Of a stretch of DNA of 10,632 nt, positions 1 to 6,411 are shown piece by piece. How positions within the stretch are numbered: position 1 is the stretch's first letter; the number at the start of each line of letters is the position of its first letter. This DNA is from an archaeon (lineage in GTDB: Archaea; Asgardarchaeota; Hermodarchaeia; Hermodarchaeales; Hermodarchaeaceae), in the NCBI GenBank assembly GCA_016550395.1, contig JABXGY010000029.1, positions 1 through 10,632 of the forward strand. The letters run 5' to 3'. Under the pieces are notes generated by a model. That model saw only the letters and a list, made by a program, of their open reading frames with translations. It had not been told where the DNA came from and did not search any database. Position numbers and translations under genes: made by a program.

Positions 1-45
1 AAAGCTGTTCAAGTCGCATCGAAACATGGCTTAGTCATATGGTGA
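1..45 (+). CDS. Possible 3' end of an upstream gene (partial)
   Basis: Frame 1 is open from the window edge and reads a 14-residue C-terminal peptide ending in GLVIW before a TGA at 43-45. It overlaps the hdrA ATG at 39 by 7 nt, the arrangement expected of a translationally coupled operon, and hdrA has no obvious ribosome binding site of its own. The fragment is too short to assign to a family. The hdrA frame is also open to the window edge, so this peptide could instead be out-of-frame noise. Confidence 0.35.
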   Translation, partial: KAVQVASKHGLVIW

Positions 46-2489
46 CATCTGTGTCAAAGTCCACAAAACGAAAAAAATCCACACAAAAAACTGCGCGCAA
101 GAAAACCCGAAAACAATCTGCACCCCATGGAGCACTATTCATTTGCCATTGTGGCAGTAATATTGAAAGTGTTATTGATATTGATCATTTAAAGCAGTAT
201 TATAATTCTCGACCTAACCTCGTTGTGGTGGATGATGCACACTTTTGCGTTGAACAGGGGCTTAATTTGATTCGTGACACAATTCGAGACAATAAGATTG
301 ACCACGTGGTTGTTGCGGCTTGTTCTCCCCATCTTCATGGAGAATTAATGGGTCAAACCGTTGAAGAGGCTGGATTGAATCGAGGGCACCTTGCAATTGC
401 TAATATTCGTGAACAATGTAGTTGGGTCCATTATGCTGATCCAGAAGCGGCGACGACTAAGGCTCGTTTGATGATTGATGCTGCTTTGAAAATCGCAGAA
501 CATAGTCTGCCCCTCCGTTCAATTGATATTCCGATAACGAAAAGAGTCCTGGTTATTGGTGGAGGAGTTGCAGGAGTTATCACTGCATTACAACTTGCTA
601 ACGCTGGTCATGAAGTAGTTCTTGTTGAAAAAACTGGCTTCTTGGGAGGTCATATGGCAAAATGGGACAAGTTGTTCCCAAGTTTGGATTGCAGCTTATG
701 CATTCTAGGACCTATGATGACACAGGTTGTTACCCATCCTAAAATCACGGTATTAACCCTTAGTGAAGTCACAGATGTCCATGGAAGCCCTGGGGCGTAT
801 GAGGTCCAAGTCCACCAAGAACCTCGTTATGTAGATTTAGAAACTTGTAACGGTTGTAATAAGTGTATTGAAATCTGTCCGATAGAAGAACCTAACGAGT
901 ATAATTATGGTTTGGGCTCTCGGCGGGCGATTATCCGTCCTTTTCCAAATTCAGTTCCGCTTGCCCCCTACATCGATATGGAGTCATGTGTTGGTTGTCA
1001 GTCGTGTGTTGGTGTGTGTGAAAAGGAATCTATTCGATTTGAGGATACAGATCGGGATTTCACATTCAAAGTAGGTGCCATAGTAGTAGCAACAGGATTT
1101 CAACCTTTTAACCCACAATTCCTAGCTGAGTATGGATATGAGCGACATACTGATGTTATTACTGCACCGGAATTGGAACGGTTAATGAATCCCACCGGAC
1201 CTACTAATGGAATCGTAGTAAATCCGTCCACTGGTAAGCGACCTAATAAAGTCGCCTTCGTGCAATGTGTCGGGAGTCGTGATATTCGAATAGGTCGACC
1301 TTATTGTAGTCGAATCTGTTGTACTTACGCTGTCAAAGAAGCAGTACAACTACGATTAGCTCAACCGGAAACGGATGTGTATATTTTCTATACCGACATG
1401 CGAACTTTTGGTAAAGGCTTCGAAGAACTTTATGAACGAGCTGCAAGGGAACATGGTATCACATTCATCCGAGGCCGTGTCGCTGAAATCGAAGAAGACC
1501 CGCAAACAATGAAGCTTCTAATACGTGCGGAAGATACTGAACTATGTGAACCTATTGAGCTGCCAGTTGATATGGTAGTATTAAGCGTGGGAGTTGATCC
1601 TTCCCCCACAAACGCAAAACTCGCAACCTTACTGAATATTCCCCTCGATGAAAATAATTTCTTCCTTGAGAAGCATCCCAAACTCGACCCTACGGGAACC
1701 TATTCAGCTGGGATTTTTCTTGCAGGGAACTCACAGGGACCAAAGGATATTGCAGATACAGTCGCCCATGCAGGTCTTGCGGCCGCTCAGGTGTCCAGCT
1801 TACTGCATCGTCGTAAACTCTCTCTTGAAGTGACCGCCCCAATTTTAGTAGAAGAAAATCTGTGTGAGGGCTGTAGACTCTGTGAAAGAACCTGTGACGC
1901 CAATGCCATCTCCTTCGAAAATTCTTCTAATCCAGTAATTGATGAATTGGCATGTACTGGGTGTGGAGCATGTGTTGCAGCCTGTCCTACAGGTGCTATC
2001 GACCTCCCCGGATATACACGTCAACAATTGAATGCTGCCGTGACTGCAGCTTGTACAGATAACCCGCTCCAACCTGTGATCATTGGCTTCTTGTGTAATT
2101 GGTGTGCTTATACAGCTGCAGATAGTGCGGGAGTGAATCGTTTGCGATATCCTCCCCAACTAATTCCTATTCGAGTACCGTGCAGTAGCCGTTTAGATCC
2201 ACTGTTGATTCTTGAGGCTTTTAGCCAAGGAGCTGATGGTGTCGCAATTTTAGGGTGTCATGAAACTGATTGCCATTACAGGACTGGTGTGGCAAAAGCG
2301 AAAACGCGTATTGATAATCTGCTTCCCCTTCTTGGTGAGATGGGGATTAGTCGTGATCGAATTTTCTTCGGAGCCACAGCCGCTTCAGAAGCTGGACATC
2401 TCCAAGAACTCATCTCGGACTTTGTAAAATTCATTGCTGAGTTGGGTCCATTAGGTGCTGAATTAACGGTTACTACAAAAAGTCGATAA
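39..2489 (+). CDS. hdrA: Heterodisulfide reductase subunit A fused to MvhD (HdrA-MvhD)
   Basis: Flavin- and iron-sulfur-containing core of a cytoplasmic electron-bifurcating complex; the fused MvhD domain normally passes electrons from a hydrogenase or other donor to HdrA. Seen in order: a basic tail (residues 1-28, 11 Lys/Arg, no acidic residue); the HdrA N-terminal domain with HCGSNI at 37-42; an FAD Rossmann motif GGGVAG at 174-179; the HdrA signature C218/C221 before GPMM; an inserted ferredoxin domain (C270, C273, C276, C280 and C317, C320, C323, C327); the HdrA-specific cysteines C410, C423, C427, C428; a second two-cluster ferredoxin (C609-C619 and C639-C649); and an MvhD domain from about 678 to 800 with C686, C689, C715, C740, C745. 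No cysteine motif looks broken. The ATG at 39 is the first in frame, but the frame is open upstream, and GTG codons at 42 and 51 are alternatives. HdrB and HdrC are not in the window. HdrA-MvhD fusions are known in several archaea and sulfate reducers. Confidence 0.95.
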   Translation: MVTSVSKSTKRKKSTQKTARKKTRKQSAPHGALFICHCGSNIESVIDIDHLKQYYNSRPNLVVVDDAHFCVEQGLNLIRDTIRDNKIDHVVVAACSPHLHGELMGQTVEEAGLNRGHLAIANIREQCSWVHYADPEAATTKARLMIDAALKIAEHSLPLRSIDIPITKRVLVIGGGVAGVITALQLANAGHEVVLVEKTGFLGGHMAKWDKLFPSLDCSLCILGPMMTQVVTHPKITVLTLSEVTDVHGSPGAYEVQVHQEPRYVDLETCNGCNKCIEICPIEEPNEYNYGLGSRRAIIRPFPNSVPLAPYIDMESCVGCQSCVGVCEKESIRFEDTDRDFTFKVGAIVVATGFQPFNPQFLAEYGYERHTDVITAPELERLMNPTGPTNGIVVNPSTGKRPNKVAFVQCVGSRDIRIGRPYCSRICCTYAVKEAVQLRLAQPETDVYIFYTDMRTFGKGFEELYERAAREHGITFIRGRVAEIEEDPQTMKLLIRAEDTELCEPIELPVDMVVLSVGVDPSPTNAKLATLLNIPLDENNFFLEKHPKLDPTGTYSAGIFLAGNSQGPKDIADTVAHAGLAAAQVSSLLHRRKLSLEVTAPILVEENLCEGCRLCERTCDANAISFENSSNPVIDELACTGCGACVAACPTGAIDLPGYTRQQLNAAVTAACTDNPLQPVIIGFLCNWCAYTAADSAGVNRLRYPPQLIPIRVPCSSRLDPLLILEAFSQGADGVAILGCHETDCHYRTGVAKAKTRIDNLLPLLGEMGISRDRIFFGATAASEAGHLQELISDFVKFIAELGPLGAELTVTTKSR

Positions 2490-2528
2490 TCTTGAATATC
2501 GACATTAGCACAGTTTAAAGGTACGATT

Positions 2529-4241
2529 TTGTTTCACTTAGACAAGATTTCATTAAATGAGTTGGAAAGTTTGCGTAAGACGTTCACTACAATTGTTATT
2601 GGTCTAACGCTTCTTTTACTACTTATTCCCATTTTGTGTCCACAAGCAAATGGACTATCCAATAGTGAACAACTGTCTTATAATAAGGTGAACTCCGATC
2701 TAATTTGGAATATAGTGTATGGTTCAGATACTTTGGGTGATACCGCTAATTCAGTTATAGTGACTCATGATGGTGGTTGTGTTATTACAGGATCCGTCTT
2801 TACCAATGGTGGGTCAGATGTGCTCCTAATGCGAATTACAGATACCGGAGTAGTCTCATGGGTTCAAAGCCTGGGGGGTGTAGGTGATCAGTTTGGATGC
2901 GAAGTCATCGAATGTCGTTCCGGTGGGTATGCAATCATTGGATACGAAAGGCGAAGTACCTTTAATACGGATGCACTATTGATTCGATGTGATGCCCTAG
3001 GGCAAATACTTTGGGCTGAAAGGTATGGAGATATTTCCTTTGAGGAAGGGATTGCTATAATTGAATGTACCTCGGGAGGGTTCGCCTTCACAGGTTACTC
3101 TACAAGTCTTGATGAAAATTCATCTGATTTTTGGCTAGTTCGCACTAATATTGCTGGAGAACAAATATGGAATCAAACTTTCCCTAAATATAGCACGGAT
3201 ATTTGTAACTCATTAGTGGAAACCGATAATGGAGGATTTATCCTTGCAGGTTCAACCGAAAGTTATGATCAAGGAGACCAAAATGGTTGGTTAGTTGCTA
3301 CAGATATGGTAGGTAATATGTTATGGAATTATACGTATGGTAGCAATCAATATGAGCTTTTTCATGACGTTATACGAAATAGTAATGGCGCGTATATGGT
3401 GGCAGGAACTGCCGAACGAATGAATAATAGTGTTGCAGTTCTTGAGTTTGACTCACATGGGAGTCTAATTACAGAAAATATCTTCCCCATTTCGTTAGGG
3501 GATCATGGGTATGCAATCACTGAATGTCATAATGGGGGGTATGCGGTAACGGGACGCACTTCAGATTCTGATGGAAATAAGATAATTACTAATCTTCTAG
3601 TTTTACGCCTTGATGAAGCTGGGACTTTTCAATGGAGTAAGAGCTATGGTGGTCTTCAACCGGATATTGGGCGATCGATAGCACAAGCAACGAATGGTGA
3701 TTTTATCGTGGCTGGAATCACACAAAGCTATGCAGGGACGCAGTCGGATGCATGGTTGATCAGGTTACCCGATATCGAGCCTCCTGAAGAGCTAAACCTT
3801 GTTTATGAGCGATTGGATATAGTTTTGATTAGTTTTGGAGTATTTCTTGCATTCATCGTGTTGGGCATTGCATTTTTCATCTATCATCGAAGTCGAGGCG
3901 AGCTAAAGGCAGTATGGATTAAGACTTCAAAATCTGATTTATTAAAATCAGCACTTTCACCGCGATTTCTTGAGGACTTGGATGTTCTCTTATCTGGTCC
4001 ATTGATTTGTCGAAAGTGTGGAACAGTACATCATAAATCTGAGTTAGTTTGTATGGAATGTGGATCGGACCTTCATCGCTGTATGTTCTGTGATGGAACC
4101 CTTGGAGAAGACGAGCCAATAGTGTTTTGTCGCTATTGCAAAAGTCTAGCTCATCATCATCATATGCAAGAATGGCTTGCTAAACGCAATTTTTGTCCAA
4201 ACTGTGGAGTTCAACTGCACCAATCATCAACTAGATTGTAA
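2529..4241 (+). CDS. Membrane-anchored seven-repeat beta-propeller protein with cytoplasmic zinc-ribbon/RING-like domain
   Basis: Function unknown. A signal-anchor-like hydrophobic stretch (about 20-43, preceded by R16, K17) leads into seven repeats of about 50 residues with a GG-aromatic/hydrophobic-x-x-G core at 81, 131, 182, 234, 286, 335 and 389, often followed by D-x-W/L-L and G-x-x-x-W. This is the pattern of a seven-bladed beta-propeller. A second helix lies at about 429-453 and is followed by HRSRGELK, so positive-inside puts the propeller outside and the C-terminus inside. The cytosolic tail has a zinc ribbon (C494, C497, C508, C511), then a RING-like arrangement: C518-x2-C521, C534-x2-C537, H542-H545, then W549-L550 and C556-x2-C559. 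The start is TTG at 2529, with a weak AAAGGT 6 nt upstream; no in-frame ATG precedes the propeller. It lies 39 nt after hdrA. The architecture suggests a surface sensor with a cytosolic protein-binding or ligase-like module, but no substrate can be named. Confidence 0.85.
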   Translation: MFHLDKISLNELESLRKTFTTIVIGLTLLLLLIPILCPQANGLSNSEQLSYNKVNSDLIWNIVYGSDTLGDTANSVIVTHDGGCVITGSVFTNGGSDVLLMRITDTGVVSWVQSLGGVGDQFGCEVIECRSGGYAIIGYERRSTFNTDALLIRCDALGQILWAERYGDISFEEGIAIIECTSGGFAFTGYSTSLDENSSDFWLVRTNIAGEQIWNQTFPKYSTDICNSLVETDNGGFILAGSTESYDQGDQNGWLVATDMVGNMLWNYTYGSNQYELFHDVIRNSNGAYMVAGTAERMNNSVAVLEFDSHGSLITENIFPISLGDHGYAITECHNGGYAVTGRTSDSDGNKIITNLLVLRLDEAGTFQWSKSYGGLQPDIGRSIAQATNGDFIVAGITQSYAGTQSDAWLIRLPDIEPPEELNLVYERLDIVLISFGVFLAFIVLGIAFFIYHRSRGELKAVWIKTSKSDLLKSALSPRFLEDLDVLLSGPLICRKCGTVHHKSELVCMECGSDLHRCMFCDGTLGEDEPIVFCRYCKSLAHHHHMQEWLAKRNFCPNCGVQLHQSSTRL

Positions 4242-4310
4242 ATTCAACTTTCATACAGATTCTGCAATACGCACATTTTACTTGAAAGGAGTTTTGACAA
4301 AGGCTTCTGA

Positions 4311-4319
4311 ATATATTTT
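4311..4319 (+). promoter_or_regulatory. Candidate archaeal TATA box for the polyferredoxin gene
   Basis: ATATATTTT is the most TATA-like sequence in the gap before the polyferredoxin gene. Transcription would begin roughly 25 nt downstream, near 4340, giving a leader of about 70 nt. The purine-rich BRE expected just upstream is not convincing, so this rests on the AT-rich core and its position only. Confidence 0.3.
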
Positions 4320-4340
4320 CCACCCACAGGATGTGTCTAG

Positions 4341-4356
4341 AACGGTAACAACCGTT
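4341..4356. promoter_or_regulatory. Inverted repeat, candidate operator or leader hairpin
   Basis: AACGGT, a 4-nt spacer AACA, then ACCGTT: a perfect 6-bp inverted repeat 56 nt before the chosen start of the polyferredoxin gene. It falls where transcription would start from the TATA-like box at 4311-4319. A repressor at that place would block initiation; alternatively the leader RNA could fold into a short hairpin. No regulator is encoded nearby. Confidence 0.35.
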
Positions 4357-4397
4357 AAAGGTGTCCACTTGTAAGGCTAGTTGAAAATTCTGCATTT

Positions 4398-4404
4398 GAA
4401 GTGA
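4398..4404 (+). promoter_or_regulatory. Ribosome binding site that decides the polyferredoxin start
   Basis: GAAGTGA differs by one base from the anti-Shine-Dalgarno complement GAGGTGA and sits 8 nt before the ATG at 4413. It overlaps the alternative GTG at 4401, which has no such site of its own, so the ATG is preferred. Confidence 0.6.
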
Positions 4405-4412
4405 ACCTTTCG

Positions 4413-5888
4413 ATGGCCAAAACGCAAAGGGTCCGAATTATTGTAGGCGAACGCCCAAAAGTTACTAGTAAGGTCCTCGATGACACTAATATCCAATATA
4501 ATTGGAAAACTTCTTTGCTTGATAAGAATCTGAAATATGATCTTTCCCGATGCGTTGGGTGTAGTCTGTGTCTTCCCTGCCCTTGGGACGCTATTACCCT
4601 TGGTCCTATACAGGAAATTGCAGCTGGCCGTTTAGAAGGAGCACCACTGATTCTAATAGATGAGGATAAATGCACCTTCTGTGGTCTTTGTGATTCAGCG
4701 TGTTTATTCAATGCCATTGAAGCTCGCTTTGATGATATTCCTGCAGACGTCCAATACTCACGGTTAAAAGGAAAACATGAACTCGACGATGATAAGTGTG
4801 CCCCTTGTCTTTTATGTGCGAAAATATGTCCCAGAGATGCAATTTCTGTAGATCTAAAAGTAACGCCAAAAACTAAACTCGTTCAATACAAAAATCCTAA
4901 AGCAGCCAAACGTGTCGCTGATGGTGTCCCTGATGCGAAAGGCACGATCCTTATCGACGAGGATAAGTGCACCTGGTGTGGACTCTGCGAACTGCTATGT
5001 CCTGAATGTATCACCATTTACTGGCTTGAAGAGAAGCCCAAACCTCCAGATTTTATTCCCGCAGTTGGTATCCGAGTAGACACCAAGTATTGTGACTACT
5101 GTGGTCTCTGTGAAAAAATCTGTCCATCCGATGCGGTTAAGGTTGTATGTGAGAGTTCACCACATCGCATAGTAAAAGATCCAGAAGTCGAAGGTACCAT
5201 GACCATTGATGACGGATTATGTGTGGATTGTACACTCTGCGCTCAAAAATGCCCTTATGAAGCCCTTGATGTCACGTTACCCCTAACCGGAGCTATTGAG
5301 ATTCAGAACCTCGAAAAATGTGATCCCACAGGGTGTGTTAATTGTTTCAATATCTGTCCAACAAAGGCTATCTATGCTACAGGAGATAAGGATAAAATCG
5401 CAATTAATGAGGAAATCTGTGTCTTTTGTGGGGCTTGCGAAAATGCATGTCCTGAGCAGGTCCTAAAAGTAACACGCGATAGTTATCAATTATCTCAACT
5501 GGAGAAAGCCCGGGATTGGGAATTCGCTCGCGCCCATAGATTCTATGACCATTTAATTGGACTGGATAGTCCACCCAACGATATTTATGAGCGAGTTATA
5601 AAGGTCCCTCCAGTAAGACATCCATCTGCGATTCAGACCAAGACGGAAAAGTGGTCTACGGATACAGTAAGTCGTCATTTAGCTCAAGATCGTATTAGAA
5701 AATTACAGCAAATCATCCGAAAGAATTGGCGGCTTCGATTACTCTTTGAAAGGGGTCGCATTGATCCACTCTGTACTGCGGTTCAAAAAGAAGTTAATAA
5801 TAAAAAGCCATCTAAAACGAAAAGCCCCACAGCACCCCTAAAACATAAAGAACCTGTTAAAAAATCTAATAAAAAAACCAAACCCTAA
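4413..5888 (+). CDS. fwdF: Polyferredoxin with eight [4Fe-4S] motifs, FwdF/FmdF-like
   Basis: Electron-wire subunit that carries electrons to the tungsten/molybdenum formylmethanofuran dehydrogenase, which reduces CO2 to formylmethanofuran. Eight cysteine clusters are visible in the 491-residue product: C47-C56, C87-C97, C129-C139, C186-C196, C227-C237, C270-C280, C303-C315 and C336-C346, matching the eight clusters of FwdF. Cluster 1 has CX2CX2CX2CP, one residue shorter than usual; cluster 7 has CX4CX2CX3CP; cluster 2 has Leu where Pro normally follows the last Cys. After residue 350 comes a C-terminal extension of about 140 residues not expected in the core fold, ending in a Lys-rich low-complexity tail (11 Lys in the last 28). 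ATG at 4413 is chosen over GTG at 4401 because of the ribosome binding site. A generic polyferredoxin serving another redox complex (MvhB-like) is possible, but the convergent FwdD-like gene supports the Fwd assignment. Confidence 0.82.
   Translation: MAKTQRVRIIVGERPKVTSKVLDDTNIQYNWKTSLLDKNLKYDLSRCVGCSLCLPCPWDAITLGPIQEIAAGRLEGAPLILIDEDKCTFCGLCDSACLFNAIEARFDDIPADVQYSRLKGKHELDDDKCAPCLLCAKICPRDAISVDLKVTPKTKLVQYKNPKAAKRVADGVPDAKGTILIDEDKCTWCGLCELLCPECITIYWLEEKPKPPDFIPAVGIRVDTKYCDYCGLCEKICPSDAVKVVCESSPHRIVKDPEVEGTMTIDDGLCVDCTLCAQKCPYEALDVTLPLTGAIEIQNLEKCDPTGCVNCFNICPTKAIYATGDKDKIAINEEICVFCGACENACPEQVLKVTRDSYQLSQLEKARDWEFARAHRFYDHLIGLDSPPNDIYERVIKVPPVRHPSAIQTKTEKWSTDTVSRHLAQDRIRKLQQIIRKNWRLRLLFERGRIDPLCTAVQKEVNNKKPSKTKSPTAPLKHKEPVKKSNKKTKP
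5859..5882 (-). terminator. Poly-T terminator for the fwdD-like gene
   Basis: Read on the minus strand, 18-41 nt after the fwdD stop codon, there are a run of seven T (5871-5877) and a run of six T (5859-5864) with further T nearby. Archaeal RNA polymerase terminates at such T tracts. The bases are the AAA/AAT codons of the lysine-rich end of the oppositely oriented polyferredoxin gene, so the signal sits inside coding sequence. Confidence 0.5.
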
Positions 5889-5905
5889 ATTCGATGACAT
5901 TAGGG
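5883..5905. terminator. Short inverted repeat spanning both convergent stop codons
   Basis: CCCTAA (5883-5888) and TTAGGG (5900-5905) form a 6-bp stem with an 11-nt loop. Both genes end in a Pro codon CCC followed by TAA, so the symmetry may come only from the two gene ends facing each other. On the plus strand a modest T-rich stretch follows (5909-5920). It could help terminate both transcripts but is weak. Confidence 0.25.
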
Positions 5906-6277
5906 CAATTCTTTGATTTTGGTAAGTGGTCCCTTACTGGGTTTAATGGTGACTGTGGTGCCCTGACTAGGAATCATGGATTCAATCACCGCGTACGCCC
6001 AAGGACTTGGTTGCATTACCACAATTCTTTCAGGTTGATCTTCTTTCAATTTTGCTGCCACAACCACAGTTCCAACTTTTGAACCCACCTCGACAAAATC
6101 GCCTTCATTAACATTCAATCTCTGTGCATCACGAGTCGAAAGTGTAATTTGGGCTGCAACCTTTTCATATTCTTTGGCTAGCGTTCCTTCACTTACTTGA
6201 ACTACATCAGCATCCAGTGCTCGGGCTAGAATTAATCGCGCCTCTATTTGAGGGTAAAGAAAATCACGTAATGCCAA
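5900..6277 (-). CDS. fwdD: FwdD-like molybdopterin-dinucleotide-binding subunit of formylmethanofuran dehydrogenase
   Basis: Small subunit (125 residues, about the size of stand-alone FwdD) that completes the binding site for the tungsto- or molybdopterin guanine dinucleotide cofactor in formylmethanofuran dehydrogenase. Visible family features: GTLAKEYEKVAA at about 31-42, a double-psi-barrel core with LNVNEGDFVEV (54-64) and GTVVV (69-73), then the cofactor-contacting segment MQPSPWAYAV (88-97), comparable to the P-x-GPWAN region of FwdD, and a final beta-rich TTVTIKPSKG (107-116). The start is TTG at 6277; GGTGAG lies 5 nt upstream and the only in-frame ATG is deep in the domain. It is convergent with the polyferredoxin gene, 11 nt between stops, and stands apart from any fwdABC. 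It could instead serve another molybdopterin enzyme with a split dinucleotide-binding domain, but FwdD is the best match. Confidence 0.78.
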   Translation of the reverse strand: MALRDFLYPQIEARLILARALDADVVQVSEGTLAKEYEKVAAQITLSTRDAQRLNVNEGDFVEVGSKVGTVVVAAKLKEDQPERIVVMQPSPWAYAVIESMIPSQGTTVTIKPSKGPLTKIKELP

Positions 6278-6282
6278 GAATA

Positions 6283-6288
6283 CTCACC
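6283..6288 (-). promoter_or_regulatory. Ribosome binding site fixing the TTG start of the fwdD-like gene
   Basis: On the minus strand GGTGAG precedes the TTG at 6277 by 5 nt. It matches the Shine-Dalgarno core GGTGA and is the main reason to accept the TTG as the start. Confidence 0.65.
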
Positions 6289-6400
6289 AATATTACACTA
6301 TACAAACAAAACCCCTTTTTCCTCTTTTCATAATTCAAACAGAAAGCATAATAGGCTCAAACTATCAGCGGATGCACGGGAAATTCACGCAGTTAATTCT

Positions 6401-6404
6401 GGAG
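6401..6404 (+). promoter_or_regulatory. Ribosome binding site of the rhomboid gene
   Basis: GGAG lies 7 nt before the ATG at 6412. It favours this start over the ATG at 6372, which opens a different, unrelated frame. Confidence 0.55.
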
Positions 6405-6411
6405 ACGAATA

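Larger units (their letters stand above)
6278..6411. promoter_or_regulatory. Divergent promoter region between the fwdD-like gene and the rhomboid/cofC pair
   Basis: This 134-nt AT-rich gap must hold the promoters for both directions. Candidate TATA-like cores are CATAATA (about 6347-6353) on the plus strand and GAATTATG (about 6329-6336) read on the minus strand. Neither has a clear BRE, so positions are tentative. No hairpin or strong repeat was seen. Confidence 0.35.

Noticed and set aside
2694..3764. Nucleotide tandem repeat or CRISPR-like array in the propeller gene
   Set aside because: The periodicity of about 150 nt is at protein level only; repeats are diverged in DNA and have no constant repeat unit with spacers.
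4294..4317. Bacterial-type promoter: TTGACA followed by TATATT
   Set aside because: The spacing is about 12-14 nt instead of 17, and all gene content is archaeal.
4294..4374. Mini-ORF of 26 codons from a TTG just after GGAG in the gap before the polyferredoxin gene
   Set aside because: The GGAG is only 2 nt from the TTG, the peptide resembles nothing known, and the inverted repeat lies inside it. More likely promoter and leader.
4355..4717. Minus-strand open frame of 120 codons over the polyferredoxin start
   Set aside because: Antisense to four-cysteine ferredoxin repeats with clear homology; its composition is that of a shadow frame.
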